The notes beneath the pieces are model-generated. The model was given only the letters and a program-made list of their open reading frames with translations. It had not been told where the DNA came from and did not search any database. Made by a program: the position numbers and the translations under genes. From Firmicutes bacterium UBA2530 (GTDB lineage: Bacteria > Bacillota > Clostridia > Tissierellales > Sedimentibacteraceae), in the NCBI GenBank assembly GCA_002340985.1, contig DDNC01000014.1, positions 307,210 to 316,939 on the forward strand: a DNA stretch of 9,730 bases, given 5' to 3'. Positions 1 to 6,830 of the stretch are shown here, piece by piece. How positions within the stretch are numbered: the stretch's first letter is position 1; every line of letters begins with the position of its first letter.

Positions 1-618
1 CGGTTTAAGGGGTTCTCCGGGATAAGTCAGACCTGTGCCTCCCACCGGAGTATTTTCAACTATGGAAATGTTTGTTCCGTAGTAATATTTCAATATGTCC
101 AAAGGAGAATATCCCCTGTTGGCCAAATCAACCGTACCCCACTGGTACAATCCGTTACACTGTGAAATCCTTCCGTCGCAAAATGTTGTGTAAAGAGGAA
201 TAACTTGGCCGTCTCTTGTCACATATTGATTAAAAATCTCATCTGTTATTTGGCTTATGTTATCAAAAATACCTCTGTTTTGAACATATGCCTGATCGAA
301 TTGAGTTGAATTTGTAATATCGAAATCATACCCTCTTGACCGGTACCATTCAAGCACATATCTGTTTAGAGCCACTGATACTATTGCGTGTATATTGGCT
401 CTAAGGGCATCCTCCGGCCATGTAGGATAAAGCTCTGATGATGCAACGTTTTTAATATAGTCTATAAAAGGAACAGTCACGTTTTCTGCATCTTCATCGG
501 GATTGCCTAAATGAACAGTTATATATTCTGGAATGGTAACAAAGTATGTAGGAGGACCTCCGGGTACGACTAATCCTTGATTTTGATTCGGGTTGTTTAC
601 GGAACTGATAAAGGCCAT
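1..618 (-). CDS. SpoIID/LytB-domain protein, likely with a C-terminal peptidoglycan-binding domain (3' end outside window)
   Basis: The first 206 codons are present and the frame stays open to the window edge. The start is ATG at 618, preceded by GAGGTGG. The N-terminus (about residues 1-27) is rich in Asn, Gln, Pro and Gly with no signal peptide. Residues 28-183 resemble a SpoIID/LytB domain: YIKNVASSE at 54-62 matches the SpoIID segment carrying the catalytic Glu (here E62), ALRANIHAIVSVAL follows, and CNGLYQWG at 154-161 sits where SpoIID has its GHGVGMSQWG motif. SpoIID is a lytic transglycosylase that trims denuded glycan during spore engulfment. The histidine of that motif is absent, while C147 and C154 remain. 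From memory, clostridial relatives continue with a peptidoglycan-binding repeat; that part is not in the window. A role in spore or cell-wall remodelling is inferred; enzymatic activity is uncertain. Confidence 0.75.
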   Translation of the reverse strand, partial: MAFISSVNNPNQNQGLVVPGGPPTYFVTIPEYITVHLGNPDEDAENVTVPFIDYIKNVASSELYPTWPEDALRANIHAIVSVALNRYVLEWYRSRGYDFDITNSTQFDQAYVQNRGIFDNISQITDEIFNQYVTRDGQVIPLYTTFCDGRISQCNGLYQWGTVDLANRGYSPLDILKYYYGTNISIVENTPVGGTGLTYPGEPLKP

Positions 619-652
619 GCCATCCACCTCTGTATGTTTTAAAATCAGTATT

Positions 653-704
653 AAAAAATCTCAATAACTTATATTAATATATGCTGTTAATAAAGTATTG
701 AGAT
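653..704 (-). terminator. Possible intrinsic terminator downstream of yifB-dprA
   Basis: Read on the minus strand, ATCTCAATA (704-696) pairs perfectly with TATTGAGAT (666-658). Three more pairs are possible inside after a one-base bulge, and six T residues follow (658-653). The shape is that of a Rho-independent terminator for the dprA transcript. However, the stem is AT-rich and the loop is long, so it may be weak or may instead be an operator in the promoter region of the SpoIID-like gene. The 158 bp between the two genes hold no other gene. Confidence 0.4.
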
Positions 705-746
705 ACTAATATTACTATTTTATTTGTGAAATAACAATATATGCTG
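676..746. repeat. 11-bp direct repeat AATATATGCTG, two copies
   Basis: AATATATGCTG occurs at 676-686 and again at 736-746, exactly 60 bp apart, in the gap between dprA and the SpoIID-like gene. On the minus strand each copy reads CAGCATATATT. The inner copy extends to CATATATTA, which fits the CATANNNTA -10 pattern of sporulation sigma-K-type promoters, but I see no convincing -35 element. The repeats could be paired protein-binding sites or chance in AT-rich DNA. Confidence 0.35.
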
Positions 747-776
747 GAAATGCAATGAGGCTGCTGCTGGCAGCAG

Positions 777-1883
777 TTAGAGAAGCGTGAATCTGCTGCC
801 TGTAATCTGAATTACAGCTCCCTTTATTTCAAGCATAGTTAACATGCTTAACACTTTACCTGAATCTATTCTAAGCTCTTCGATTATTTCGTGGACCGTC
901 TTGCTCCCCGAGCTAAGACAGTTAATGATTTTTATTTCATTTTCATCAGTAATTTCCTGAAAATACATATATTTGCTCTTAACAGCTGCTTTTTTTCTAA
1001 GTTCCGGAATTTCTTCGATAATGTCGTCGACGGATATTGTTAGTTTTGCTCCGTCTCTTATGAGAGAATTGGTTCCGCGGCTGTACAGGCTGTCAATGTT
1101 GCCGGGTACGGCAAATATTTCCTTGCCCTGGTTTGCTGCATGTCCTGCGGTTATAAGCGTTCCGCTTTTTTCCTGAGCTTCGATAACCAGCACGCCATCG
1201 GATAAGCCGCTTATTATTCGATTTCTGTCGTGGAAGTTATTGGGCATAGGCTGCATTCCGAAAGGATACTCTGTAATTACGACACCGCCTTTTTCCTCCA
1301 ACTCCGAATACAGTCTTTCGTTGAATTTAGGATAGATGATATCTATTCCACAGCCTATGATTCCTATGGTTTTGGCTCCTGATTTTAAAGCTGACCTATG
1401 AGCGACAGAATCTATTCCGGCGGCAAGCCCGCTTACTATGTTGACACCCAAGGCGGCAAGCTCTGAAGCAAATTTTTCTGCCGCCCATTTTCCGTATGAA
1501 GTAGCCTTACGTGAACCAACTATGGATATTGACAAATTATCAATTCCATCCAAAGTTCCCTTATAATATAAAATGGCAGGAGCACCATAAATATCTCTCA
1601 ATTTTTTTGGATAACACTCATCGTAAATTGTAACAAGGCTCGCTTTCTCATCGCTCAGGCTTTTAAGCAGCCTTTCTTCGAAGCTGTTTTTTGTGTTTAT
1701 AAGGAAACTTATAGTTTCGGGCTTTAAAAGTGATAAATTAAATTTCTCACTTTCAAAATTCTCCCATATGTATTCGGGGCTTCCGTTAAAATAATCAATT
1801 AGGTTTTTAATTTTTTTATTTGAGATTCCTTTTGCAGAATTGAGCCATGCTATTGCTTTTTGATTTATATTCAGCCTGTCCAT
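777..1883 (-). CDS. dprA: DNA-processing protein DprA (Smf)
   Basis: A 368-residue protein of normal family length. DprA binds incoming single-stranded DNA and loads RecA onto it during natural transformation; it is also kept in many species not known to be competent. Residues 5-60 resemble the N-terminal helix-hairpin-helix/SAM region. Residues 80-290 form the Rossmann-like core, with IVGSRKATSYG (121-131), SGLAAGIDSVAHRSAL (151-166), IGCGIDIIYP (176-185), DRNRIISGLSDG (219-230) and GTLITAGHAANQGKEIFAVPG (241-261). Residues 312-366 look like the C-terminal winged-helix (DML1-like) domain. The usual FP before xRNRII reads FH here, a minor change. The start is ATG at 1883 with GGAGGTG six bases upstream. 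The preceding yifB stop is only 3 nt away and the ribosome binding site lies within the end of yifB, so the two genes are almost certainly co-transcribed and translationally coupled. Confidence 0.96.
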   Translation of the reverse strand: MDRLNINQKAIAWLNSAKGISNKKIKNLIDYFNGSPEYIWENFESEKFNLSLLKPETISFLINTKNSFEERLLKSLSDEKASLVTIYDECYPKKLRDIYGAPAILYYKGTLDGIDNLSISIVGSRKATSYGKWAAEKFASELAALGVNIVSGLAAGIDSVAHRSALKSGAKTIGIIGCGIDIIYPKFNERLYSELEEKGGVVITEYPFGMQPMPNNFHDRNRIISGLSDGVLVIEAQEKSGTLITAGHAANQGKEIFAVPGNIDSLYSRGTNSLIRDGAKLTISVDDIIEEIPELRKKAAVKSKYMYFQEITDENEIKIINCLSSGSKTVHEIIEELRIDSGKVLSMLTMLEIKGAVIQITGSRFTLL

Positions 1884-1886
1884 TTT

Positions 1887-3413
1887 TCACCTCCAGTATT
1901 TGCGGTCTAAGCCTCTATATTGTAATGCCTCGGCTATATGTCTGCATTCTATGAATTCATTTTCTTCAAGATCAGCTATGGTTCTGGCTACCTTAATAAT
2001 TTTCCCGTATGCTCTCGCACTAAGGCCAAGTTTTTCAAATGCTTCTCTTAAAAGCATCTCAGACTCTTTATCAATTTTACAGTATTTTGAAATATATTTG
2101 CCGCTCAGTTCTGAATTAGTTAGGATTCTTGTATTTGCATACCTATTTTTCTGAATCTCTCTTGCTCTTGCAATACGCTTCTTTATTTCGCATGAAGATT
2201 CTTCGTCACTTTCGTTTTTCAGATCATCATACTTGACAGGGGAGACTTCAATTTGAATATCAATCCTGTTCAGCAGAGGTCCGGATATTTTTCCGAGATA
2301 CCTGTCAATCTGGCTCCTGCTGCATGTGCACTCATGTGTGGGATCTCCATAATAACCGCAGATGCATGGATTCATGGCGGCGATCATCATGAACTTAGCG
2401 GGGAATGTAAAAGAGCCGTTAGCCCTTGAAATGGAAATACTGCCGTCTTCCATAGGCTGTCTTAAGACCTCTATGACGCTTTTGGGAAATTCGGGTATTT
2501 CATCGAGGAATAACACGCCGCAATGGGCAAGTGATACCTCTCCCGGGCTTGGTTTTGAACCCCCTCCGGCTATGGCAGCGCGGGATGATGTGTGGTGCGG
2601 AGAGCGAAAAGGCCTCTTATTTATTAACCCGTTTGTGGTTAAAAGTCCTGCTATGCTGTATATTTTAGTAACCTCAAGAGATTCTTCAAATGTAAGATCA
2701 GGGAGTATGGAAGGTATTCTTTGTGCAATCATTGTTTTGCCGGCTCCCGGTGAGCCTAAGAGCAATATATTGTGCATTCCGGCAGCAGCTATTTCAACAG
2801 CCCTTTTCATTGCGGGCTGTCCTTTTATTTCGGAAAAGTCAACTTCGGATAAATCAGTATTTTCGAAGCTGCCGTATTCGGTTCTGTAAGGTTCTATGAT
2901 TAACGAGTCATTGAAGTAATTGACCAAATCCTTGATGTTTCCAACAGGTATTATATTTATACCGTCAACAGCACCGCATTCATCCCTGTTTTCCACGGGA
3001 ACAACAACTCTTTCGAAGCTGTTTTCACGCATAGAAATAACCATGGGAAGAGCCCCGTCGATTTTGGTAATATTTCCGTCTAATGAAAGTTCACCTATGA
3101 TGCAGGTTTTATCATCAATATTTTTTTTAATGTCTTTGTTTGCAGACAATATACCTACTGCAATGGGAAGATCAATCTGGCTGCCTTCCTTTTTCAGGTT
3201 TGCCGGAGCCAGGTTAACGGTTATTCTGCTAACGGGGAACCCAAAGCCGCTGTTTTTCAACGCAGAGCGCACTCTTTCTTTGGATTCGCGTATGGATACA
3301 TCTGGCAGACCCACTATGCTGAAATTTGGTAATCCGCCGGACAGGTCCGTTTCTACGTCAACTACATATCCCTCAAGACCGTAAAGAACACAGGTTTTTA
3401 TTTTGGAAAACAT
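1887..3413 (-). CDS. yifB: YifB/ComM family Mg-chelatase-like AAA+ ATPase
   Basis: A 508-residue protein, the usual length for YifB/ComM. The N-terminal domain (about 1-170) is the Lon-S5-like ChlI fold, opening with the typical GLEGYVVDVE (12-21) and carrying GLPDVSIRESKERVRSAL (35-52). The AAA+ core has Walker A GSPGAGKT (220-227), RPFRSPHHT (267-275), Walker B GVLFLDE (299-305) and LLNRIDI (380-386). A conserved cysteine cluster, C350, C352, C362 and C364, follows the NPC motif and may bind metal. Residues 410-503 form the Mg-chelatase C-terminal helical domain. ComM of Haemophilus is a hexameric branch-migration helicase that extends heteroduplex during transformation; the same role here is inferred from family and from the dprA partner. 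The start is ATG at 3413 with GGAGG about five bases upstream. A near-consensus sigma-A promoter lies just upstream, so yifB-dprA form their own transcription unit. Confidence 0.95.
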   Translation of the reverse strand: MFSKIKTCVLYGLEGYVVDVETDLSGGLPNFSIVGLPDVSIRESKERVRSALKNSGFGFPVSRITVNLAPANLKKEGSQIDLPIAVGILSANKDIKKNIDDKTCIIGELSLDGNITKIDGALPMVISMRENSFERVVVPVENRDECGAVDGINIIPVGNIKDLVNYFNDSLIIEPYRTEYGSFENTDLSEVDFSEIKGQPAMKRAVEIAAAGMHNILLLGSPGAGKTMIAQRIPSILPDLTFEESLEVTKIYSIAGLLTTNGLINKRPFRSPHHTSSRAAIAGGGSKPSPGEVSLAHCGVLFLDEIPEFPKSVIEVLRQPMEDGSISISRANGSFTFPAKFMMIAAMNPCICGYYGDPTHECTCSRSQIDRYLGKISGPLLNRIDIQIEVSPVKYDDLKNESDEESSCEIKKRIARAREIQKNRYANTRILTNSELSGKYISKYCKIDKESEMLLREAFEKLGLSARAYGKIIKVARTIADLEENEFIECRHIAEALQYRGLDRKYWR

Positions 3414-3422
3414 ACAACCTCC

Positions 3423-3461
3423 GCAGATGTGGAAACGTTTTTTTAATTATATATTATCTGC
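3423..3461. repeat. Inverted repeat GCAGAT/ATCTGC flanking the yifB promoter start region
   Basis: GCAGAT (3423-3428) and ATCTGC (3456-3461) are inverted copies with centres 33 bp apart, about three helical turns. One arm lies in the -35/-10 spacer of the yifB promoter and the other just downstream of the expected transcription start. This spacing suits a looping operator, but six-base arms can arise by chance. Confidence 0.3.
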
Positions 3462-3474
3462 AAGGTTATTACAA
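3446..3474 (-). promoter_or_regulatory. Sigma-A-type promoter for yifB-dprA
   Basis: On the minus strand the -35 box TTGTAA (3474-3469) and the perfect -10 box TATAAT (3451-3446) are separated by exactly 17 bp. Transcription would start near 3439, giving a 5' leader of about 26 nt before the yifB ATG, with the GGAGG site inside it. Confidence 0.75.
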
Positions 3475-3508
3475 CATGTAATTGGAAAATAATGCTTAAA
3501 AATTACAA

Positions 3509-3994
3509 CTATCCTTTGGAGGAGTCTGTGCAGGAAATTTTAAATTCAATAAATTTTTCTGAAATGTCCGGATGCAGTTCCATGAAGAATATGAATTTTT
3601 CAAAGCATTCGGCTGTGTACTCGCTTATGGTATGCTCGATTTTTTCGGTTTCCTTCAGAAGTATATCTTCCGGTATGCCCATTATGCGCAAAAATGATTC
3701 AATTGTATTATGCCTTTTTAAAAGAAGGCTGCCTAAAAATTTGCCATCATCCTTAAGCAGAATTACACCATACTTCTCATATTTCAATAAATTCAAATTT
3801 CCAAGCCTCTGAACCATTCTTGTGGCAGAAGGAGGATGGACATTCAAGGCTTCTGACAGTTCATTAATCCTTGTAAATCCTGTTTTGGATGAAAGCCTGT
3901 ATATCATTTCAAGATAGTCTTCCATAGAAGCGGTGAGTAGGGTTTCATTATTTTTCATATATTCGCTGAATGTTCTGTACTCTTTATTGTCCAT
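3509..3994 (-). CDS. mntR: MntR-type manganese-dependent transcriptional repressor (DtxR family)
   Basis: A 161-residue DtxR-family regulator. Residues 24-90 hold the winged helix-turn-helix (SMEDYLEMIY, then LSEALNVHPPSATRMVQRL at 46-64). The metal and dimer domain follows. Aligned by eye to Bacillus subtilis MntR, all the Mn(II)-binding residues are present: D26, E29, H95, E117, E120 and H121 correspond to D8, E11, H77, E99, E102 and H103. The third position being Asp, not a soft ligand, supports manganese rather than iron. There is no SH3 domain, as in MntR. A roughly 18-residue N-terminal extension precedes the conserved start. The start at 3994 has AGGTG about five bases upstream; the later Met codons lack such a site. 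MntR normally represses Mn transporters when Mn is plentiful; no transporter gene is in the window, so its targets are elsewhere or include its own gene. Confidence 0.88.
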   Translation of the reverse strand: MDNKEYRTFSEYMKNNETLLTASMEDYLEMIYRLSSKTGFTRINELSEALNVHPPSATRMVQRLGNLNLLKYEKYGVILLKDDGKFLGSLLLKRHNTIESFLRIMGIPEDILLKETEKIEHTISEYTAECFEKFIFFMELHPDISEKFIEFKISCTDSSKG

Positions 3995-4041
3995 ATTTCA
4001 CCTGCCCTTTTAAAAATGTTCATCAATTAATTGTATTAAAA

Positions 4042-4080
4042 AAATACAAAAATATTACCTGTGGTACTATTCTTGTATTT
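4042..4080. promoter_or_regulatory. 39-bp near-perfect palindrome upstream of mntR: operator or terminator
   Basis: Two 18-base arms, AAATACAAAAATATTACC (4042-4059) and GGTACTATTCTTGTATTT (4063-4080), are complementary at 16 of 18 positions around a 3-base centre. The palindrome begins 10 bp past the stop of the upstream AhpD-like gene and ends 47 bp before the mntR start. Read on the minus strand the folded arm runs directly into a T-run (seven T at 4044-4038), as in an intrinsic terminator. It also fills the space where the mntR promoter should be, as an operator would. It does not match the Bacillus MntR box that I know. Confidence 0.6.
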
Positions 4081-4090
4081 AGCGCAGCTG

Positions 4091-4432
4091 CTATTTATTT
4101 GTATCAATTACCTGTCTGAATACCATAAGGCCTTTCATCATTTTTGGAAAACCGCATGTAGGCGCTACCAAAAGAATTGCATGCTCTATTTCCTCCTTTG
4201 AGCATCCGCCGTTAAGGGCTTTGAGTATATGGGTTCTGAGAGAATATTCATTCTGACATTGTGTGGAAAGCGAAACCTTAATAAGCCATCTCGTTTTTTC
4301 CTCCAAAGGTCCGCCGCTTTCATGAATGAGCTTACCGAATTTTTCATATGCATCGTAAATTTCTCCATGATTGTCAACAAAATATTTCAGGTTTTTTTCA
4401 ATAGCATCATAGTTGTCAAAGTAGTCGTTCAT
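4091..4432 (-). CDS. AhpD-like / carboxymuconolactone decarboxylase family protein without the CxxC pair
   Basis: A 113-residue protein, the size of a single-domain CMD/AhpD-fold protein, all helical by appearance. The signature region is LSTQCQNEYSLRTHILKALNGG (first 20 residues from L55), followed by SKEEIEHAILLVAPTCGFPKM (first 20 residues from S78). AhpD proteins use a CxxC pair near a His to recycle peroxiredoxin. Here the region has C59 and the conserved H68, but no second Cys three residues on; C77 and C93 are elsewhere. It may therefore be a CMD-fold oxidoreductase or decarboxylase of unknown substrate instead of a true AhpD. I chose ATG at 4432 because AGGAGG lies seven bases upstream and the conserved sequence starts there; an in-frame ATG at 4483 has no such site. 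It lies upstream of mntR on the same strand and diverges from topA. Its substrate cannot be told from sequence. Confidence 0.8.
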   Translation of the reverse strand: MNDYFDNYDAIEKNLKYFVDNHGEIYDAYEKFGKLIHESGGPLEEKTRWLIKVSLSTQCQNEYSLRTHILKALNGGCSKEEIEHAILLVAPTCGFPKMMKGLMVFRQVIDTNK

Positions 4433-4535
4433 ATTTACCTCCTCTTTTAATATATTATTACCGAAAAATATTATTTGAAACAAAAATGCAATCTGTTATT
4501 GTGCGGGCTATGCAGACAAATCTAATTTTATTTTG

Positions 4536-4564
4536 TTGACAAATAAAAAATTGTAGTATATGTT
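4536..4564 (+). promoter_or_regulatory. Sigma-A-type promoter for topA
   Basis: A perfect -35 box TTGACA (4536-4541) is followed after 17 bp by TATGTT (4559-4564), four of six matches to the -10 consensus. Transcription would start near 4571, leaving a leader of about 34 nt with GGAGG before the ATG at 4605. No equally clear promoter for the divergent AhpD-like gene is visible in the shared 172-bp gap. Confidence 0.65.
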
Positions 4565-4604
4565 ATTAATGCATTATCTTATGTACGTGGTATTGGAGGA
4601 AATA

Positions 4605-6791
4605 ATGAATAACTTAGTGATAGTGGAATCACCTGCAAAGGCAAAAACCATAGGAAAGTTTTTAGGAAAAAATTACACTGTTAAAGCTTCTGTAGGGCAT
4701 GTGAGAGACTTGCCCAAAAGCAAGCTGGGCATAGACGTAGAAAATAATTTTGAGCCTAATTATATAACCATCAGGGGCAAGGGGGATGTAATAAAGGAGC
4801 TGAAAAAGGAAGCTAAAAAGGCTGATAATATATTGCTTGCAACAGACCCTGACCGTGAAGGAGAGGCAATATCCTGGCATCTGGCAAAAATTTTGAACCT
4901 TGATGAAACAAAGGATATAAGAATAGAATTTAATGAAATTACGAAGGATGCAATAAAAAAGGCAAGCAAAAACCCGAGGAAAATTGACCATAATCTTGTT
5001 GATGCACAGCAGGCAAGACGTGTTTTAGACAGATTGGTGGGATACAACATAAGCCCTCTTTTATGGAAAAAAATTGAAAAGGGATTAAGTGCCGGAAGAG
5101 TTCAGTCCGTTGCACTGAAGCTTATAATAGACAGAGAAAGAGAAATAATGGAGTTCAAGCCCGAAGAATATTGGACCCTTGAATTAGAAGCGAAAAAGTT
5201 AAAAAAGAAAATTACGGCTAAGTTTACCGGTGTTTTAAAGAACGATAAAGTAAGCAAGGTAAAAATCAAAAGTGAGGACGAAGTCAGGAACATTGTTGAA
5301 AGCCTCAACAAGGAAAAAATAACTGTATATAAAACAGATAAGTCAAAAAGCTATTCCAAGCCAAGCGCTCCGTTTATCACGAGCAGTCTTCAGCAGGAAG
5401 CAAACAGAAGAATAAATTTCACTGCCAGAAAAACAATGATGGTGGCTCAGCAGCTTTACGAAGGAATCAACATCAAGGGAGAAGGCAGTGTGGGTCTTGT
5501 TACCTATATTAGAACAGACTCCTTCAGGCTGTCGGACGAAGCTGTTAAAGGTGCACAGGAGTATATTACCGGGAGCTTTGGTGAAAAATACTATCAGAAC
5601 AGAGTGTATACAAAGTCAAAAAATAACGACAGCAAGGTGCAGGACGCACATGAAGCCATAAGACCAACATCTGTCTCAAGAAGCCCTGAGGACATAAAGG
5701 ATAGCCTGACAGCTGACCAATACAAGCTCTACAGCCTTATATGGAAGAGGTTCATAGCATCTCAGATGACGGATGCGCAGTATGATGTTACAAAGATACT
5801 GCTGAACAACAATGGCAATATATTTGAAGCAAACGGGAAAATCCTTGTTTTTGACGGATACAAGTCTGTATATAAATACAGCGACGAATCTGAAAGCAAG
5901 CTGCTGCTTCCCGAGGTGGAGCCTGATGAACAGCTCGATATTGAAAAAATAGAGCAGGAGCAGCATTTTACCCAACCTCCTTCACGCTATACCGAGGCAA
6001 GCCTGATAAAGGATTTGGAGGAAAGAGGAATAGGGCGCCCCAGCACCTATGCACCAACAATTACAACCATAACCGGAAGAGAATATGTGGCAAAGGAAAA
6101 AGGGCATTTAATGCCCACAGATATGGGATTCCTGGTTACCGAGATGATGGAGAAGTATTTTTCAAACATTGTTAATGAAAAATTCACTGCCGAAATGGAG
6201 AATAACCTTGACGAAATAGCTACGGGAAAAAAAGAATGGCATGAAGTAATAAACGAATTCTATGCCGGGTTTGAAAAAGAGTTGACTGTTGCTGAAAAGG
6301 AAATGGAAGAAATTGAAATAAAGGACGAGGTAAGCGATGTAAAATGTGAAAACTGCGGTTCCTTTATGGTTATAAAAAAGGGTAGATACGGTAAATTTTT
6401 AGCGTGCCCCAACTATCCCGAGTGCAAAAACACAAGACCCCTCAAGGAGAAGGAGGCAGCGGAGGAAACGGACCAAGTATGTGAAATCTGCGGCGCTAAA
6501 ATGCTTAAGAGGAAGGGCAGATATGGTGAATTCTTAGCATGCTCAAATTACCCTGAATGCAAGAATACAAAGCCCATAGTCAAGACAATTGATGCAAACT
6601 GTCCTCAATGCGGTGGTAAAATCGCAGTCAAATTCTCTAAAGCGGGAAGAAGATTTTTCGGCTGCACTAACTTTCCTGACTGTAAGTATGTGTCATGGTT
6701 GGAGCCCACCGGCAAGAAATGTGAAAAGTGCGGTGAAATGATGGTTATGAAGGAAAACACTGAAGTATGCAGCAGTAAAAATTGCATGTAA
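4605..6791 (+). CDS. topA: DNA topoisomerase I (type IA, omega protein)
   Basis: A 728-residue type IA topoisomerase that relaxes negative supercoils through a 5'-phosphotyrosine intermediate. The Toprim domain (1-about 115) carries E8 in VIVESPAKAKT and DPDREGE at 81-87, the metal-binding acidic triad. LSAGRVQSVALKLI (161-174) belongs to the conserved core, and the catalytic Tyr is Y301 in TYIRTDS. IGRPSTYAPTI (476-486) is another family block. The C-terminal tail has cysteine zinc motifs at C581-C607, C626-C652 and C666-C693. The first two are near copies of each other (KGRYGxFLACxNYPECKNT). A shortened fourth, C706-C727, ends one residue before the stop. I chose ATG at 4605, with GGAGG six bases upstream and the family's typical MxxLVIVESPAK start. 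An in-frame ATG at 4560 would precede the predicted transcription start. No terminator is evident after the gene, so some transcription may continue into rpsB. Confidence 0.97.
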   Translation: MNNLVIVESPAKAKTIGKFLGKNYTVKASVGHVRDLPKSKLGIDVENNFEPNYITIRGKGDVIKELKKEAKKADNILLATDPDREGEAISWHLAKILNLDETKDIRIEFNEITKDAIKKASKNPRKIDHNLVDAQQARRVLDRLVGYNISPLLWKKIEKGLSAGRVQSVALKLIIDREREIMEFKPEEYWTLELEAKKLKKKITAKFTGVLKNDKVSKVKIKSEDEVRNIVESLNKEKITVYKTDKSKSYSKPSAPFITSSLQQEANRRINFTARKTMMVAQQLYEGINIKGEGSVGLVTYIRTDSFRLSDEAVKGAQEYITGSFGEKYYQNRVYTKSKNNDSKVQDAHEAIRPTSVSRSPEDIKDSLTADQYKLYSLIWKRFIASQMTDAQYDVTKILLNNNGNIFEANGKILVFDGYKSVYKYSDESESKLLLPEVEPDEQLDIEKIEQEQHFTQPPSRYTEASLIKDLEERGIGRPSTYAPTITTITGREYVAKEKGHLMPTDMGFLVTEMMEKYFSNIVNEKFTAEMENNLDEIATGKKEWHEVINEFYAGFEKELTVAEKEMEEIEIKDEVSDVKCENCGSFMVIKKGRYGKFLACPNYPECKNTRPLKEKEAAEETDQVCEICGAKMLKRKGRYGEFLACSNYPECKNTKPIVKTIDANCPQCGGKIAVKFSKAGRRFFGCTNFPDCKYVSWLEPTGKKCEKCGEMMVMKENTEVCSSKNCM

Positions 6792-6830
6792 AACACGAAT
6801 AATAAAATATGCAAAAAAATAATATTTATA

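Noticed and set aside
761..776. CTGCTG-CCAG-CAGCAG hairpin directly after the dprA stop as a terminator
   Set aside because: The stem is only 6 bp and is followed by CCTCATTGC, with no T-run, so it is a poor intrinsic terminator.
2362..2889. 175-codon open frame on the plus strand opposite yifB
   Set aside because: It is antisense to the conserved AAA+ core, has no ribosome binding site, and its translation matches no family that I recognise. The same holds for the other long antisense frames opposite yifB, mntR, topA, tsf and pyrH.
4433..4483. Upstream in-frame ATG for the AhpD-like gene (17 extra residues)
   Set aside because: AGGAGG lies just upstream of the ATG at 4432, while the upstream ATG has no such site and adds no conserved sequence.
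4484..4535. Promoter for the AhpD-like gene on the minus strand
   Set aside because: TTGTTT with a 17-bp spacer to TAATAA can be drawn in this gap but matches the consensus too poorly to list.
4560..4604. Upstream in-frame ATG giving topA 15 extra N-terminal residues
   Set aside because: It lacks a ribosome binding site, overlaps the -10 box and precedes the expected transcription start; the family begins at the Met at 4605.
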